From positions 1 to 64,000 of the forward strand of contig CAOKVX010000015.1 of assembly GCA_948472945.1 (NCBI GenBank): DNA of 64,000 nucleotides, in the 5' to 3' direction. The notes beneath the pieces were generated by a model, which saw only the letters and a list, made by a program, of their open reading frames with translations, searched no databases and had not been told where the DNA came from. The DNA is from an uncultured Clostridia bacterium (lineage in GTDB: Bacteria > Bacillota > Clostridia > Lachnospirales > Lachnospiraceae). The position numbers were made by a program, and so were the translations under genes. Below are positions 27,004 to 36,165 of the stretch, one piece after another (the stretch's first letter is position 1; each line of letters starts with the position of its first letter).

Positions 27004-27271
27004 TGCGCCCGTCTCCTTTCAATTCAGTAATCCAAAGCATTATCTCCTCCAGAACTGACGCGTTAAGCTCATATATTATATATTTTCCGTCCCTTGTATC
27101 ACGAATCAAATCCGCATCTTTTAGCACTGAAAGATGGCGGGAAATAGAAGCCGCCGTCACGTCAAAGTAATTCGTGATTTCTCCCGCGGACATACTTCCT
27201 TCTTTTAAAAGGTTAAGTATCTCTCTTCTTATAGGGTCTGCAAGAGCTTTTAAAGTATTCTGTAAAGCCAT
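26996..27271 (-). CDS. ArsR-family repressor, SdpR-like
   Basis: 91 residues forming one winged helix: LADPIRREILNLLKEG, TNYFDVTAASISRHLSVLKDADLI and the wing DGKYIIYELN. No metal-binding Cys is seen, as in SdpR. The ATG at 27271 follows AAAGGAG by 8 bases; the longer frame to 27400 is rejected. It is probably an autorepressor acting at the AACATTTA dyad just upstream and controlled by the SdpI-like protein. Confidence 0.88.
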   Translation of the reverse strand: MALQNTLKALADPIRREILNLLKEGSMSAGEITNYFDVTAASISRHLSVLKDADLIRDTRDGKYIIYELNASVLEEIMLWITELKGDGRND

Positions 27272-27286
27272 CAATCGCACTCCTTT

Positions 27287-27305
27287 AACATTTAACCTAA
27301 ATGTT
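27287..27305. promoter_or_regulatory. Operator of the SdpR-like repressor
   Basis: Perfect dyad AACATTTA-ACC-TAAATGTT between the -10 box and the start codon of the repressor gene. Confidence 0.65.
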
Positions 27306-27311
27306 AATTGT

Positions 27312-27340
27312 ATTGTATCATCCTGAATTGAGGATGTCAA
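27312..27340 (-). promoter_or_regulatory. Promoter of the sdpR-sdpI-like pair
   Basis: TTGACA (27335-27340), 17 bases, TACAAT (27312-27317) on the minus strand. Confidence 0.75.
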
Positions 27341-27410
27341 TATTATTTTTATAAATATAGAGAGGACACCGTCAATATTCCTGTCCGTATTCAGGGCCAA
27401 GACGGATGAT

Positions 27411-29222
27411 TTAATTTAATCCGTAATGTTTTGCCTGCGTCTTAAACATATTGGCGTATATTCCGTCCTCCACTCCGAGCAGCTCGTCGTGGGTTCCGTA
27501 TTCTTTAATAGTCTTATCCGCAAAGACCGCTATATGGTCGCAGAATCTGCAGCTTGACAGCCTGTGTGATATGTATATTGCGGTTTTACCATCCATCAGG
27601 CTGTTAAACCTGCTGTATATATCATGCTCCGCCAACGGGTCAAGAGCCGCTGTAGGCTCGTCCAGTATGACAATCGGTGCGTTCCTGTAAAGCGCCCTGC
27701 CGATTGCCGTTTTCTGCTGCTGCCCTCCCGAGAGCTCCACGCCGCTTTCATCAAAGCTCTTATATATAATCGTATCGAGTCCTTTCTCAAGCTCCATCGC
27801 GTCGTCGTAAAATCCCGACTGCCTAAGAACACGCTCAACCTCCCCATCATCGGATTGCTCATCAAATGTAATGTTCTCACGCAGGCTAAATGCAAAAAGC
27901 TGAAAATCCTGAAACACAACGGCAAACAATTTTCGGTATTCCTCGTCGGAATATTCCATAATGTTAACCCCGTCTATGCATATCTCGCCGTCGGTCACGT
28001 TGTAAAGGCGACAGAGAAGCTTTATAAACGTAGTCTTCCCGGCGCCGTTAAGCCCCACGACAGACAAGTGCTCGCCGGATTTTATTTTTATGTTCACATG
28101 CTTAAGCGTATAGTCCCCGCATCTTGGATATTTAAAGCTCACATCCTTAAATTCTATAACATGCTCTCCCTCTTTCACCGGCCTGTCACCTGTGTCCATA
28201 GCCGCCGGATATTCCATAAACAAAAGGAACTGGTAAGCATAGTTACACCGCTTCTTTATATCCATGCCGAATGTAATTATTCTATGTATACTCCAATACA
28301 GTTCAGAAGCCGATGAGATACACATCGTGAAATCACCTATTGAAATAACTTTTTTCACCGCAAGATAACCGATGTAAAAGTAACTGATTCCATCCCTCAG
28401 CGAATTAACAACATTGATTTTAATCCAATTTCTCCCCGTTCTTACCGCCTCATTTTTCCATCTTTCCACCATCTCATTCGTCTGTGCCTGCGCTTTCTTA
28501 TGCATCATACCGCTGCTGTCATATAATCTTATATCCTTACCATATTTAAAATTGACAAGCCTGAACAATATATACCCAAAAACACGGTTTGATTTTGCAA
28601 GCTTTAAAAAATTTTCCTCCTGAATTTTATTAATCTTTGCGTTGTAAAATGACATTACAATAAGCCCCGCAAGCTCAAGCGGGATTAAAAGCGGACATTT
28701 AATAAAAATTATTACGGAGACGCTCATCAGAACCGACGCATTTAATATCATCTGATACAGCGAGTCGAGAATTCCGACAACCCCTCCGCTGTACCAGCTG
28801 ATTCCCTCCTTAGCCTTGTTAATCTGATCTAACGCGTCCGGGTTCTCTGTGTGCTCAAAATCCATATTCATAGCCTGACCCGCAAGCATCACTTCAAAAT
28901 AACCGTTAAACCACTCTTGTAATGAAACCTTAATTCTTCGCATACAGCTACCCAAAACCGATGCGCAAAATTCAATTACTATAATAAGCGCCGTATACAA
29001 TACAATCATATTCATATGCTCAGATACTGGAGCGCCATTAATAACAAGCACAAGCTCGTCAATTAAAAACTTTGGAAGCAGAACTTTTTTTATCGAATTC
29101 ACAAATTCCCCAAAGAACAATCCAAAGTATGATACAAACAAAACGGGTTTTTCTTTCCACGCAGTTTTTATCATTAATGACAGCACGCTTCTCACTACCG
29201 GTTTTTTTTCATCAGTATCCAC
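27411..29222 (-). CDS. ABC exporter half-transporter 2
   Basis: 603 residues with a membrane domain (about six segments within 1-330) fused to an ATPase domain: Walker A GLNGAGKTTFIK (about 395), signature LSGGQQQKTAIGRAL (about 505) and Walker B PIVILDEPTAALDP (about 527). GTG 29222 is chosen as start because a GAGGGGGG site precedes it; it overlaps the end of the upstream ABC gene by 11 bases. The two proteins very probably form a heterodimeric exporter. The substrate is unknown. Confidence 0.9.
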   Translation of the reverse strand: MDTDEKKPVVRSVLSLMIKTAWKEKPVLFVSYFGLFFGEFVNSIKKVLLPKFLIDELVLVINGAPVSEHMNMIVLYTALIIVIEFCASVLGSCMRRIKVSLQEWFNGYFEVMLAGQAMNMDFEHTENPDALDQINKAKEGISWYSGGVVGILDSLYQMILNASVLMSVSVIIFIKCPLLIPLELAGLIVMSFYNAKINKIQEENFLKLAKSNRVFGYILFRLVNFKYGKDIRLYDSSGMMHKKAQAQTNEMVERWKNEAVRTGRNWIKINVVNSLRDGISYFYIGYLAVKKVISIGDFTMCISSASELYWSIHRIITFGMDIKKRCNYAYQFLLFMEYPAAMDTGDRPVKEGEHVIEFKDVSFKYPRCGDYTLKHVNIKIKSGEHLSVVGLNGAGKTTFIKLLCRLYNVTDGEICIDGVNIMEYSDEEYRKLFAVVFQDFQLFAFSLRENITFDEQSDDGEVERVLRQSGFYDDAMELEKGLDTIIYKSFDESGVELSGGQQQKTAIGRALYRNAPIVILDEPTAALDPLAEHDIYSRFNSLMDGKTAIYISHRLSSCRFCDHIAVFADKTIKEYGTHDELLGVEDGIYANMFKTQAKHYGLN

Positions 29223-31089
29223 TTTCCAAACCCCCCTCGTTAACATAATACTGTGCCTGAATATTATACATATTTGAGTATTCCCCTCCCTTTTCCAAAA
29301 GCGATTTATGGGTACCGTACTCTGTCATTTCACCGTCAACAAACATGGCGACGTGATCGCAGAACTGCGTTGAACTCAGCCTATGACTTATGTACACCGC
29401 CGTCTTATGTCCTATTAGCTTGTCAAATTCTTCATAAAGACGGCTCTCCGCCAGCGCGTCAAGCGCAGCTGTAGGTTCATCCAGTATTACTACCGGCGCG
29501 TCCTTGTACAGAGCTCTGGCGAGGGCAAGCTTCTGCTTTTCTCCACCGGACAAATCAACGCCGTCATCATATATTACCTTTAACATCTCTGTATGTAATC
29601 CCTGCGGAAGATTTTCTAATTTTTCTTTCAGGCCCGCCGCACACAGGCACTCTCCGGCCTTTTCCATGTCGGTCTGTTCGGGCGTCTGCATCGACACATT
29701 TTCGGACAGCGGAAACGCAAACAATTCCACGGACTGGAATACCGGAGAAAATATTTTGTAATAGCTTTCCCTGTTATATTTACTTATGTCAACGCCATTT
29801 AAGAGTATCTCCCCTTTGGTAGGCTCATACAGCCTCAGAAGAAGTTTTATAAATGTTGTTTTTCCGGCGCCGTTTAAACCGACGACCGCAAGCCTCTCGC
29901 CCGTTTTAATAGTAAGGTTTATTTTTTTAAGAGCCTGCTTGTCAGATTTCGGATAGCAGAAAGAAACATTCTTAAATTCAAACTCATAATCATCCGATTC
30001 CGGTACGGGAAGTCCATCATCCTCTTCTTCTCCGCCGTCAAAATCTGCAAAACTGCGAAAATCATCCACCTCCCTGCTTCTCGCAAGAAGGTCGCCCATA
30101 TTTCTAAGCATTTCGGATACGTAAGAAGAAAATGTTGCAAATGACATTAGATACAGCGAGAAATTACCAATAGTCATTTTTCCACCTACCACTTCAAATA
30201 TTAAATAGGCGTATATGACAATCTGCAAAATGAGCCAATTAACGGATGATATTATGGCAAATATGTTCCAATAATGCTCGTTAGTTCTCTGGGCCTCATA
30301 TTTCTCAAGCATTAGAACCCGGAATTTGGAGCGAAGCCAGTCAGATAATCCTAACAGCCTTATATCCTTTGCCGCGGCAAAATCCGTAGAAGCATCCCTC
30401 ATATAATAATATTTTCTGTTCCAAGTAGCCATATTATCCCATATAATCTTTTTTGTCTTCTTATTCGTGTAGTCCATAAATATAAAGTTCAATACCGACA
30501 TTGCCGTAATGAACAGCAATATATACATGTTCATATTGCCAAGAATAATGATTCCTACAATGACTATGGATATACAGTTAAGCGTCTCACTTATCTTTCT
30601 CATCATACCCTCAACGCCGTTCATATTATTGTTAACAGCACGCTCCGCCTTTGCATAGCAGTCCATTACATCCGGATTCTCCAAATGCTCATAGTTAATC
30701 CTCATTACTTTCAGATTTTTTTTCTGTGTCATAATCATTCTGACATTTATATATCTCCACCAAATATGGCTGTTATAATATGTATTCAAAAGGGTAAAAA
30801 TAATCTGGACCAAACCTAAAGCTAAAATTATGTAAAAAAGCTCCCTCCATCCGTCGCCCGACGTAATAGCGTCAATTACAAACTTGCCGCCCACCGTCCA
30901 CATATACTGCATAAACGGCGCTGTCATGAATCCTATAAACATTATGACTATAAAATGTTTGTCAATACTAATCATATTTTTTAAGATAAATCTTATATTA
31001 CTAAATATCCCATAGCTCTTATGAAGCGGATTATCTTTTTTATTATCCTTACCGTCATGTTTATCTTTTTTGCCACTGTTATCTTTCAT
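29212..31089 (-). CDS. ABC exporter half-transporter 1
   Basis: 625 residues. A very charged Lys/Asp N-terminal tip (about 1-22) precedes six membrane segments and an ATPase domain with Walker A GLNGAGKTTFIK (about 415), signature LSGGEKQKLALARAL (about 525) and Walker B PVVILDEPTAALDA (about 548). An acidic insert (GGEEEDDGLPVPESDD) links the two domains. It is 53 bases after the choloylglycine hydrolase family gene and overlaps the second half-transporter, making a three-gene operon. Confidence 0.9.
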   Translation of the reverse strand: MKDNSGKKDKHDGKDNKKDNPLHKSYGIFSNIRFILKNMISIDKHFIVIMFIGFMTAPFMQYMWTVGGKFVIDAITSGDGWRELFYIILALGLVQIIFTLLNTYYNSHIWWRYINVRMIMTQKKNLKVMRINYEHLENPDVMDCYAKAERAVNNNMNGVEGMMRKISETLNCISIVIVGIIILGNMNMYILLFITAMSVLNFIFMDYTNKKTKKIIWDNMATWNRKYYYMRDASTDFAAAKDIRLLGLSDWLRSKFRVLMLEKYEAQRTNEHYWNIFAIISSVNWLILQIVIYAYLIFEVVGGKMTIGNFSLYLMSFATFSSYVSEMLRNMGDLLARSREVDDFRSFADFDGGEEEDDGLPVPESDDYEFEFKNVSFCYPKSDKQALKKINLTIKTGERLAVVGLNGAGKTTFIKLLLRLYEPTKGEILLNGVDISKYNRESYYKIFSPVFQSVELFAFPLSENVSMQTPEQTDMEKAGECLCAAGLKEKLENLPQGLHTEMLKVIYDDGVDLSGGEKQKLALARALYKDAPVVILDEPTAALDALAESRLYEEFDKLIGHKTAVYISHRLSSTQFCDHVAMFVDGEMTEYGTHKSLLEKGGEYSNMYNIQAQYYVNEGGLESGY

Positions 31090-31142
31090 TTTATTATCCT
31101 TCTTTTCTTTCTTATCTTTAACATTCCTCTTACTTTCACTGA

Positions 31143-32117
31143 TTAATTTTGTACAAGTATACGCTCGCCCTTTATCAAAGGAAAACGTATTACTGCGTCC
31201 CCGTCAAGGTTCTCTTTGTGCATATCGACGACGGTAATCTGATGGTTGTCATACGTCGTGTAATAATAAAGCCCTCTGCTCGCGTTACAGCACGACGTAT
31301 AAATTGTAATCTCATATCTTCCGCCTCCCAAATCACAGCACCCCCTCTGCTGGTCTACTGAATTCATAATATGGAAAAACTGGCTTACGCTTTCCTTTTC
31401 ACCATCCCCCGATATCGAATTCATTTTAACAAAGGCGGCTCTTACAAATCTTGATTTAGACGATAAATCCCCCGGCAGACCGATCGCGCCCATTCCACGG
31501 CCATATTTTCTAAGCTCCAGACCCGGAGCAAACGTATTTTCAGGTTCACCGGCCGACAACCCCATATAATCATTGAGCGACATCATCTGCATGTCAAACG
31601 GAGGGTTATTTGTTAGAATGCCTACAGGATTGTCATATATTTTAATACCGTCCTCAACAGATTCGACCGTTATCGACTCTTCCCCGTCCGAAATAATCCA
31701 GTGCAGCTGTGCAACAGGAAACTTTTCATCAAATGGCGTATTCAGCAGATTTATCCTCTCTACAGACCGCCGCGCCTCATTCACAGTCGCGCAGCGCGAA
31801 AGAATCCACGGTATGAATTCAAATTGAGCAATATTGTCTTTTCCCTGCTCGCTCTCATGATATACCGCGTTTCTCGGAAAATTAAGCCCTGCCATAGCGA
31901 GTCCCTTTTCATTTACCGCATCATAGTATAACGGGTAGCCGCACACGACGTACGCCATGCCAATCATTGCGTAATGCGAGGCGATACTTTCATTTTCCAT
32001 AAATTTAAAATGATAATTCCTCGGAGTTATCGTAACCTCGTCCACATAGGAATGTTCATAATCCAACGTACGTCCAAAATAAAAATCACGGGATTTATAT
32101 ACTACAGCTGTACACAT
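31143..32117 (-). CDS. Choloylglycine hydrolase family (bile salt hydrolase-like)
   Basis: 324 residues, normal length for Ntn-hydrolases of the bile salt hydrolase / penicillin V acylase family (PF02275). After removal of Met, Cys2 is the nucleophile (MCTAVVY). Arg and Asp follow in FGRTLDYEHSY (about 16-20), with conserved Asn in GLNFPRNAVY (about 81), Asn in LTNNPPFD (about 173) and Arg in SKSRFVRAA (about 227). The pattern around residue 81 (AMAGLNFP) favours bile salt hydrolase over penicillin V acylase. There is no signal peptide, so it is cytoplasmic. It heads an operon with two half-ABC exporters. Activity on bile salts is inference; other N-acyl amides are possible. Confidence 0.85.
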   Translation of the reverse strand: MCTAVVYKSRDFYFGRTLDYEHSYVDEVTITPRNYHFKFMENESIASHYAMIGMAYVVCGYPLYYDAVNEKGLAMAGLNFPRNAVYHESEQGKDNIAQFEFIPWILSRCATVNEARRSVERINLLNTPFDEKFPVAQLHWIISDGEESITVESVEDGIKIYDNPVGILTNNPPFDMQMMSLNDYMGLSAGEPENTFAPGLELRKYGRGMGAIGLPGDLSSKSRFVRAAFVKMNSISGDGEKESVSQFFHIMNSVDQQRGCCDLGGGRYEITIYTSCCNASRGLYYYTTYDNHQITVVDMHKENLDGDAVIRFPLIKGERILVQN

Positions 32118-32403
32118 TTCCGGTTAACCCTCCAAAGTCATATATTTTCTCAATCTAGTCGCATCAATGCCGAACTATAATTCATTATAAGTTTAACCGG
32201 ATAAACAGAAATTCATTCCAACAAAATCTATATCTAAATTTTAACATATCAATATTAACCGTACAAGTAAAAAATGTTTTTATAGTCAATATATGACAAT
32301 TTGTCATTTGCCGCCTTATATCGCTCCTTGTTTATTCTGAAAACCTATGTTAAACTGATTTTATTGTGGAATACTATAATCTAACAGGGAGGAGTATATT
32401 CAA

Positions 32404-33291
32404 TTGAACGAAATAATATGGCACGACAGGTTTAATGTAGGGGTGGACGGCATCGACAGCGCACATAAGCGCCTTTTTTCTATCGTAAGCAAGCTTATAA
32501 ACCTGAATGAAGATACCGCCAAGCAGCAGCACGCATGCCGCGAAGGAATTAAGTATTTTAAAAGCTACACTTTAAAGCATTTTGCCGAGGAAGAGGCTTA
32601 TATGAAATCAATAAATTACAGCGAATACGAAATACATAAGAGCCTGCACGACAATATGAAGCTGAAAACAATTCCTGCACTTGAACGCGAACTGGAGGCA
32701 GAAAAATATTCAATTGAATCAGTTCAGCATTTTATCGGTATATGCGTCGGATGGCTTAACGGACACATAATGATTGAAGACCATGCAATTACCGGGCGTA
32801 CCTCAAACAAATGGGTGCACCAGCCTTCTGAGAATGAACTTACGTCGCTTGAAAAAGCTATAATACAGACGCTCGACCTTTTGTTCTGCGTCAATACGGA
32901 AGTTGTAAGCGAACACTACAGTGGAGAAGATTTTGCTTCCGGCAAGGCTATGTGCTTCAGAATATCGTATTCATATGATGAAAACAAAAAACTTCACGCC
33001 TACCTAATATATGAGGAAAGCATGATATTGACAATGCTTAGCGATATTCTCGGACGAAAGGTAAAAAAAATAGACAAGACGGTCTCGTACGCAGTAAAGA
33101 TGCTCTCACAGAGATTTATGGACTGCATTTCTAAGCACTTTGTGCTTGATAATAAATATGAACTAACAAAAACCGATTTAATGACATTTGAGCAGGTAGC
33201 TCGAGTATTTGAATTCGAGAAAGAATATCCTCCATACAGCCTATTGTTTAGAACCGAAAAAAACGGATATTTCGCATTTTATGTAAAATAA
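32404..33291 (+). CDS. Bacteriohemerythrin with C-terminal CheX-like domain
   Basis: 295 residues. Residues 1-135 form a hemerythrin di-iron helical bundle: ligands in WHDRFNVGVDGIDSAHKRLF, YTLKHFAEEEAYM, YEIHKSLHD and HIMIEDHAI give the expected His/Glu/Asp set. Residues about 165-295 look like a CheC/CheX-type alpha/beta domain (helix-rich, EESMILTMLSDILGRKVKK), tentatively assigned. Hemerythrins bind oxygen; the fusion suggests an oxygen-sensing or signalling role. The start is TTG at 32404 with GGGAGG upstream; no ATG fits. It is a single-gene unit. Confidence 0.78.
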   Translation: MNEIIWHDRFNVGVDGIDSAHKRLFSIVSKLINLNEDTAKQQHACREGIKYFKSYTLKHFAEEEAYMKSINYSEYEIHKSLHDNMKLKTIPALERELEAEKYSIESVQHFIGICVGWLNGHIMIEDHAITGRTSNKWVHQPSENELTSLEKAIIQTLDLLFCVNTEVVSEHYSGEDFASGKAMCFRISYSYDENKKLHAYLIYEESMILTMLSDILGRKVKKIDKTVSYAVKMLSQRFMDCISKHFVLDNKYELTKTDLMTFEQVARVFEFEKEYPPYSLLFRTEKNGYFAFYVK

Positions 33292-33370
33292 GCATGGCAG
33301 TCTAAGCTTTAAAACATGCCCGTCCCTCCCATTACCGGGGATGCATGGCGCTATTATAATCACTTAGAAA

Positions 33371-33412
33371 AAGAGGATTCCAAAAGTCATTATTAACTTT
33401 TAGAATCCTCTT
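33371..33412. terminator. Bidirectional terminator
   Basis: Sixteen-base arms AAGAGGATTCCAAAAG / CTTTTAGAATCCTCTT (one mismatch) with a 10-base loop, between two convergent genes; T/A-rich on both sides. Confidence 0.8.
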
Positions 33413-33453
33413 ATATATTAACATTTAATCATTCTACTTAATAACATATGTAC

Positions 33454-34026
33454 TTAGTCGAGGAACTTAACCTCGCCGCTTCCGATATAATACATAGCTC
33501 CGCAAACCTTTACCGCGTCATCACTGTCACTATCAGAAATATTTAAGCTGTCTTTTATTGCTGAAACGCTTCTTTCAACATTCAGACATGAAGCACGAAG
33601 CGCATCTTTCTCATCGCCTATTGCTTTCTTAATCTCATCAGTTATAAATTTCACATAGCCGTCCGGCTCGCTGTTCATAGCTGCGTCAACAGCTCCGCAC
33701 TTTTCATGTCCCAGTACGACTACAAGCTTACATCCGAGATGTCCTGCGGCATACTCAACACTGCCGAGCTGATGTTTGTCCATAACATTGCCCGCAACGC
33801 GGATAACAAACAGTTCGCCAATTCCAGCCATGAATATACTTTCAGGTATTACCCTTGAATCCGAACATGTCACAACAACGGCATATGGGCTCTGTCCGTT
33901 TTCACACGTATCTTTTCTAATCTCAGGCGATACGTCGCCCGTACTTGTCTTTGCGGATAAATACTTCTCATTTCCCTCTTTTAATTTCTTTATTGCCTCT
34001 GCGGCAGATATATTTTCCTTATGCAT
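33454..34026 (-). CDS. Beta-class carbonic anhydrase
   Basis: 190 residues. Zinc ligands are seen in VVTCSDSRVIPE (Cys near 51, Asp/Arg dyad next to it) and GHEKCGAVDAA (His near 102, Cys near 105). It interconverts CO2 and bicarbonate in the cytoplasm, supporting carboxylation reactions, possibly including the biotin-dependent carboxylases served by the bio genes further right. The start has a GGAGG site. It is a single gene. Confidence 0.93.
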   Translation of the reverse strand: MHKENISAAEAIKKLKEGNEKYLSAKTSTGDVSPEIRKDTCENGQSPYAVVVTCSDSRVIPESIFMAGIGELFVIRVAGNVMDKHQLGSVEYAAGHLGCKLVVVLGHEKCGAVDAAMNSEPDGYVKFITDEIKKAIGDEKDALRASCLNVERSVSAIKDSLNISDSDSDDAVKVCGAMYYIGSGEVKFLD

Positions 34027-34124
34027 AATTCCTCCATTTCCGAACCGAAACTTCGCCGGCTCTTATTTCGAATATTTTCAGGTAGAGTATAGCATATATA
34101 TTCACAAAATTCAAACCCCTTAGG

Positions 34125-35453
34125 TCAGAATATAACCTTAACCGTAGTACCTGAACCCTCTTTACTGTTTAATACAATATCAGCTTTATGAATGGCGACA
34201 ATATGCTTTACGATTGCAAGGCCGAGACCTGTGCCTCCGCTTTCCTTTGAGCGGCTTTTGTCTACCCTGTAAAATCTTTCAAATACCCTGTTGCAGCTAG
34301 TCTCAGGTATTCCTATGCCCGTGTCCTCCACTGACAAAACTCCCCTGCCGTCCTCGGTATATGTACTGACAATTACCCTGCCTTTCTTTCTGTTGTATCG
34401 TATTGCATTGTCGCACAGATTCATCACAAGCTCCTCTATCATACCCCTGTCCGCAATTATGCTTACCGGCTGTCCCGTATATGTTATGTTTACATCGCTT
34501 TTAACCGCGTTTATTTTAAGCATGTTTACACAATTCAATGCAACATCATTCAGCTGAACAGGGCCTAGAAGCACTTTTTCCTTTGTACCGTCAAGCTCCG
34601 ACAGCCTTATCACGTTGTTTATCATAGACAGCAGCCTCTCCGAGTTCATCTTTATTTTAGTTGATATCTCTTTTATCTCATCCCCCGATACCATCTCCTG
34701 TTCAATCAGCTCAGAATATCCCAATATTGAAGTTAGAGGAGTCTTTAATTCGTGAGTTACATTTGTCGTAAATTCCTGTCTCATCTGTACGTCTTTTAGT
34801 ATATTTTCATGATGCGAGCGAATTGTTTCCATGACAGGCGCAAGCTCGTCATAAACAGAATTACAGGACAATCCTGCCGAATAAGCCCCCGAGCTTAAAA
34901 GAATATTGCATCCTGTCCCGATAACCCTGTATTTTAGAAAATATGCGAGGATTGTACATATAATGCACATTACAGTTCCTACTCCGACTATAAATGGAAA
35001 AATATTAATATATAAATCGAGTTGGCTGTACTCGCTTTTTGACAGACGAACTATCATTTTATCCTGCAGCTGTCTGGCGTAGTAGAACGACTTTCCTTCA
35101 AATGTTTCCGAATCCCTAAAGGCAGCGCCAAAGCCGTGTTTATTTGCCTCCCGTACTTCAACCCTCGTACTGTGGTTGTCCAAAATTCCGGCATCCGCGT
35201 CGCTGTCATATAAAACGGTTCCCTCCCCGTCTATTAGCGTAGCCCTTATTTCCCCGTCATAGATATCAATATTTTCTATATTTTCCATTAAAAGGTTCTG
35301 CGGCGAGTTATATATTGTATCTGCAATAATCTTAAGATTTTCTAAAACCTGTTCTTTTACCGCATTTAAACATACGACACTCATAACAAACATACTGCCC
35401 GCTATACAAACTGCGGAAATAAATACAAACAGTATATTAATCCTCCTGCCCAC
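34125..35453 (-). CDS. phoR: PhoR-type sensor histidine kinase
   Basis: 442 residues: a membrane segment (10-32), an external domain (35-165), a second segment (about 152-172), then HisKA with TTNVTHELKTPLTSILGYSEL (His near 233) and an HATPase domain with NAIRYN, DTGIGIP and GTGLGLAIVKH. The GTG start follows AAAGGAG. It is the third gene after a Na/Pi cotransporter and a PhoB-type regulator, which supports a phosphate-sensing role; the ligand itself is not shown by the sequence. Confidence 0.85.
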   Translation of the reverse strand: MGRRINILFVFISAVCIAGSMFVMSVVCLNAVKEQVLENLKIIADTIYNSPQNLLMENIENIDIYDGEIRATLIDGEGTVLYDSDADAGILDNHSTRVEVREANKHGFGAAFRDSETFEGKSFYYARQLQDKMIVRLSKSEYSQLDLYINIFPFIVGVGTVMCIICTILAYFLKYRVIGTGCNILLSSGAYSAGLSCNSVYDELAPVMETIRSHHENILKDVQMRQEFTTNVTHELKTPLTSILGYSELIEQEMVSGDEIKEISTKIKMNSERLLSMINNVIRLSELDGTKEKVLLGPVQLNDVALNCVNMLKINAVKSDVNITYTGQPVSIIADRGMIEELVMNLCDNAIRYNRKKGRVIVSTYTEDGRGVLSVEDTGIGIPETSCNRVFERFYRVDKSRSKESGGTGLGLAIVKHIVAIHKADIVLNSKEGSGTTVKVIF

Positions 35454-35464
35454 GATGTACTCCT

Positions 35465-36136
35465 TTACTCCATAACGTAACCAACATTTCTCACAGTCCT
35501 GATATGCGCTCCACTGTTTTTTAGTTTCTGCCTGAGTGTTTTTATATGCATATCAACCGTTCTTGTTCCCCCTCCAAAATCCGTTCCCCAAACTTTTCTC
35601 ATTATCGCATCCCTTGTCATTACGATACCTACGTTGCTCATCAAAAATTTTAATAGTTCATATTCCTTAAAGGTCAGCTCCGCAAGCCTGCCGTCCACAT
35701 GTACTATATGCCTGTCATTGTCCATAACAATATTGCCGACGCACATTACGGTCCCCAGGCTCTCACCTTCGGTACGCCGCAGCAAGGCTTTCACTCTAGT
35801 TATCAGTTCTATTACGGAAAACGGTTTTCTTATATAATCGTCAGCGCCTATGTCCAGCCCCTTAATCATGTCAATCTCCATAGTCTTAGCAGTGACCATT
35901 ATAACAGGAAGTCTTTTGAAAGCCTCGTTTCCTCTCAGTTTTCTTACTATCTCATACCCGTCCTCGTCCGGCAGCATAACGTCAACCAGCGCAAGGTCGG
36001 GGCATTTTTCTGACATTGCTTTAAAGAAACTTTTGGCATCCTCACATTCGTATAACATATGTCCGCTATTTTTTAACGCAATAGCTTCTATCTCACGTAT
36101 GTTTTCATCATCCTCTACAATGTATATTAATGCCAT
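35465..36136 (-). CDS. phoB: PhoB/OmpR-type response regulator
   Basis: 223 residues: a receiver domain with acidic pocket (YIVEDDENIREIE), phospho-acceptor Asp in LALVDVMLPDEDG (about 52) and Lys in YIRKPFS (about 103), then a winged-helix DNA-binding domain (AELTFKEYELLKFLMSN, TVDMHIKTLRQKL). It sits between the cotransporter gene and its cognate kinase with short gaps (29 and 11 bases). Confidence 0.88.
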   Translation of the reverse strand: MALIYIVEDDENIREIEAIALKNSGHMLYECEDAKSFFKAMSEKCPDLALVDVMLPDEDGYEIVRKLRGNEAFKRLPVIMVTAKTMEIDMIKGLDIGADDYIRKPFSVIELITRVKALLRRTEGESLGTVMCVGNIVMDNDRHIVHVDGRLAELTFKEYELLKFLMSNVGIVMTRDAIMRKVWGTDFGGGTRTVDMHIKTLRQKLKNSGAHIRTVRNVGYVME

Positions 36137-36165
36137 TTCCTTTCCCCTCTTTGGCTCCTTACATA

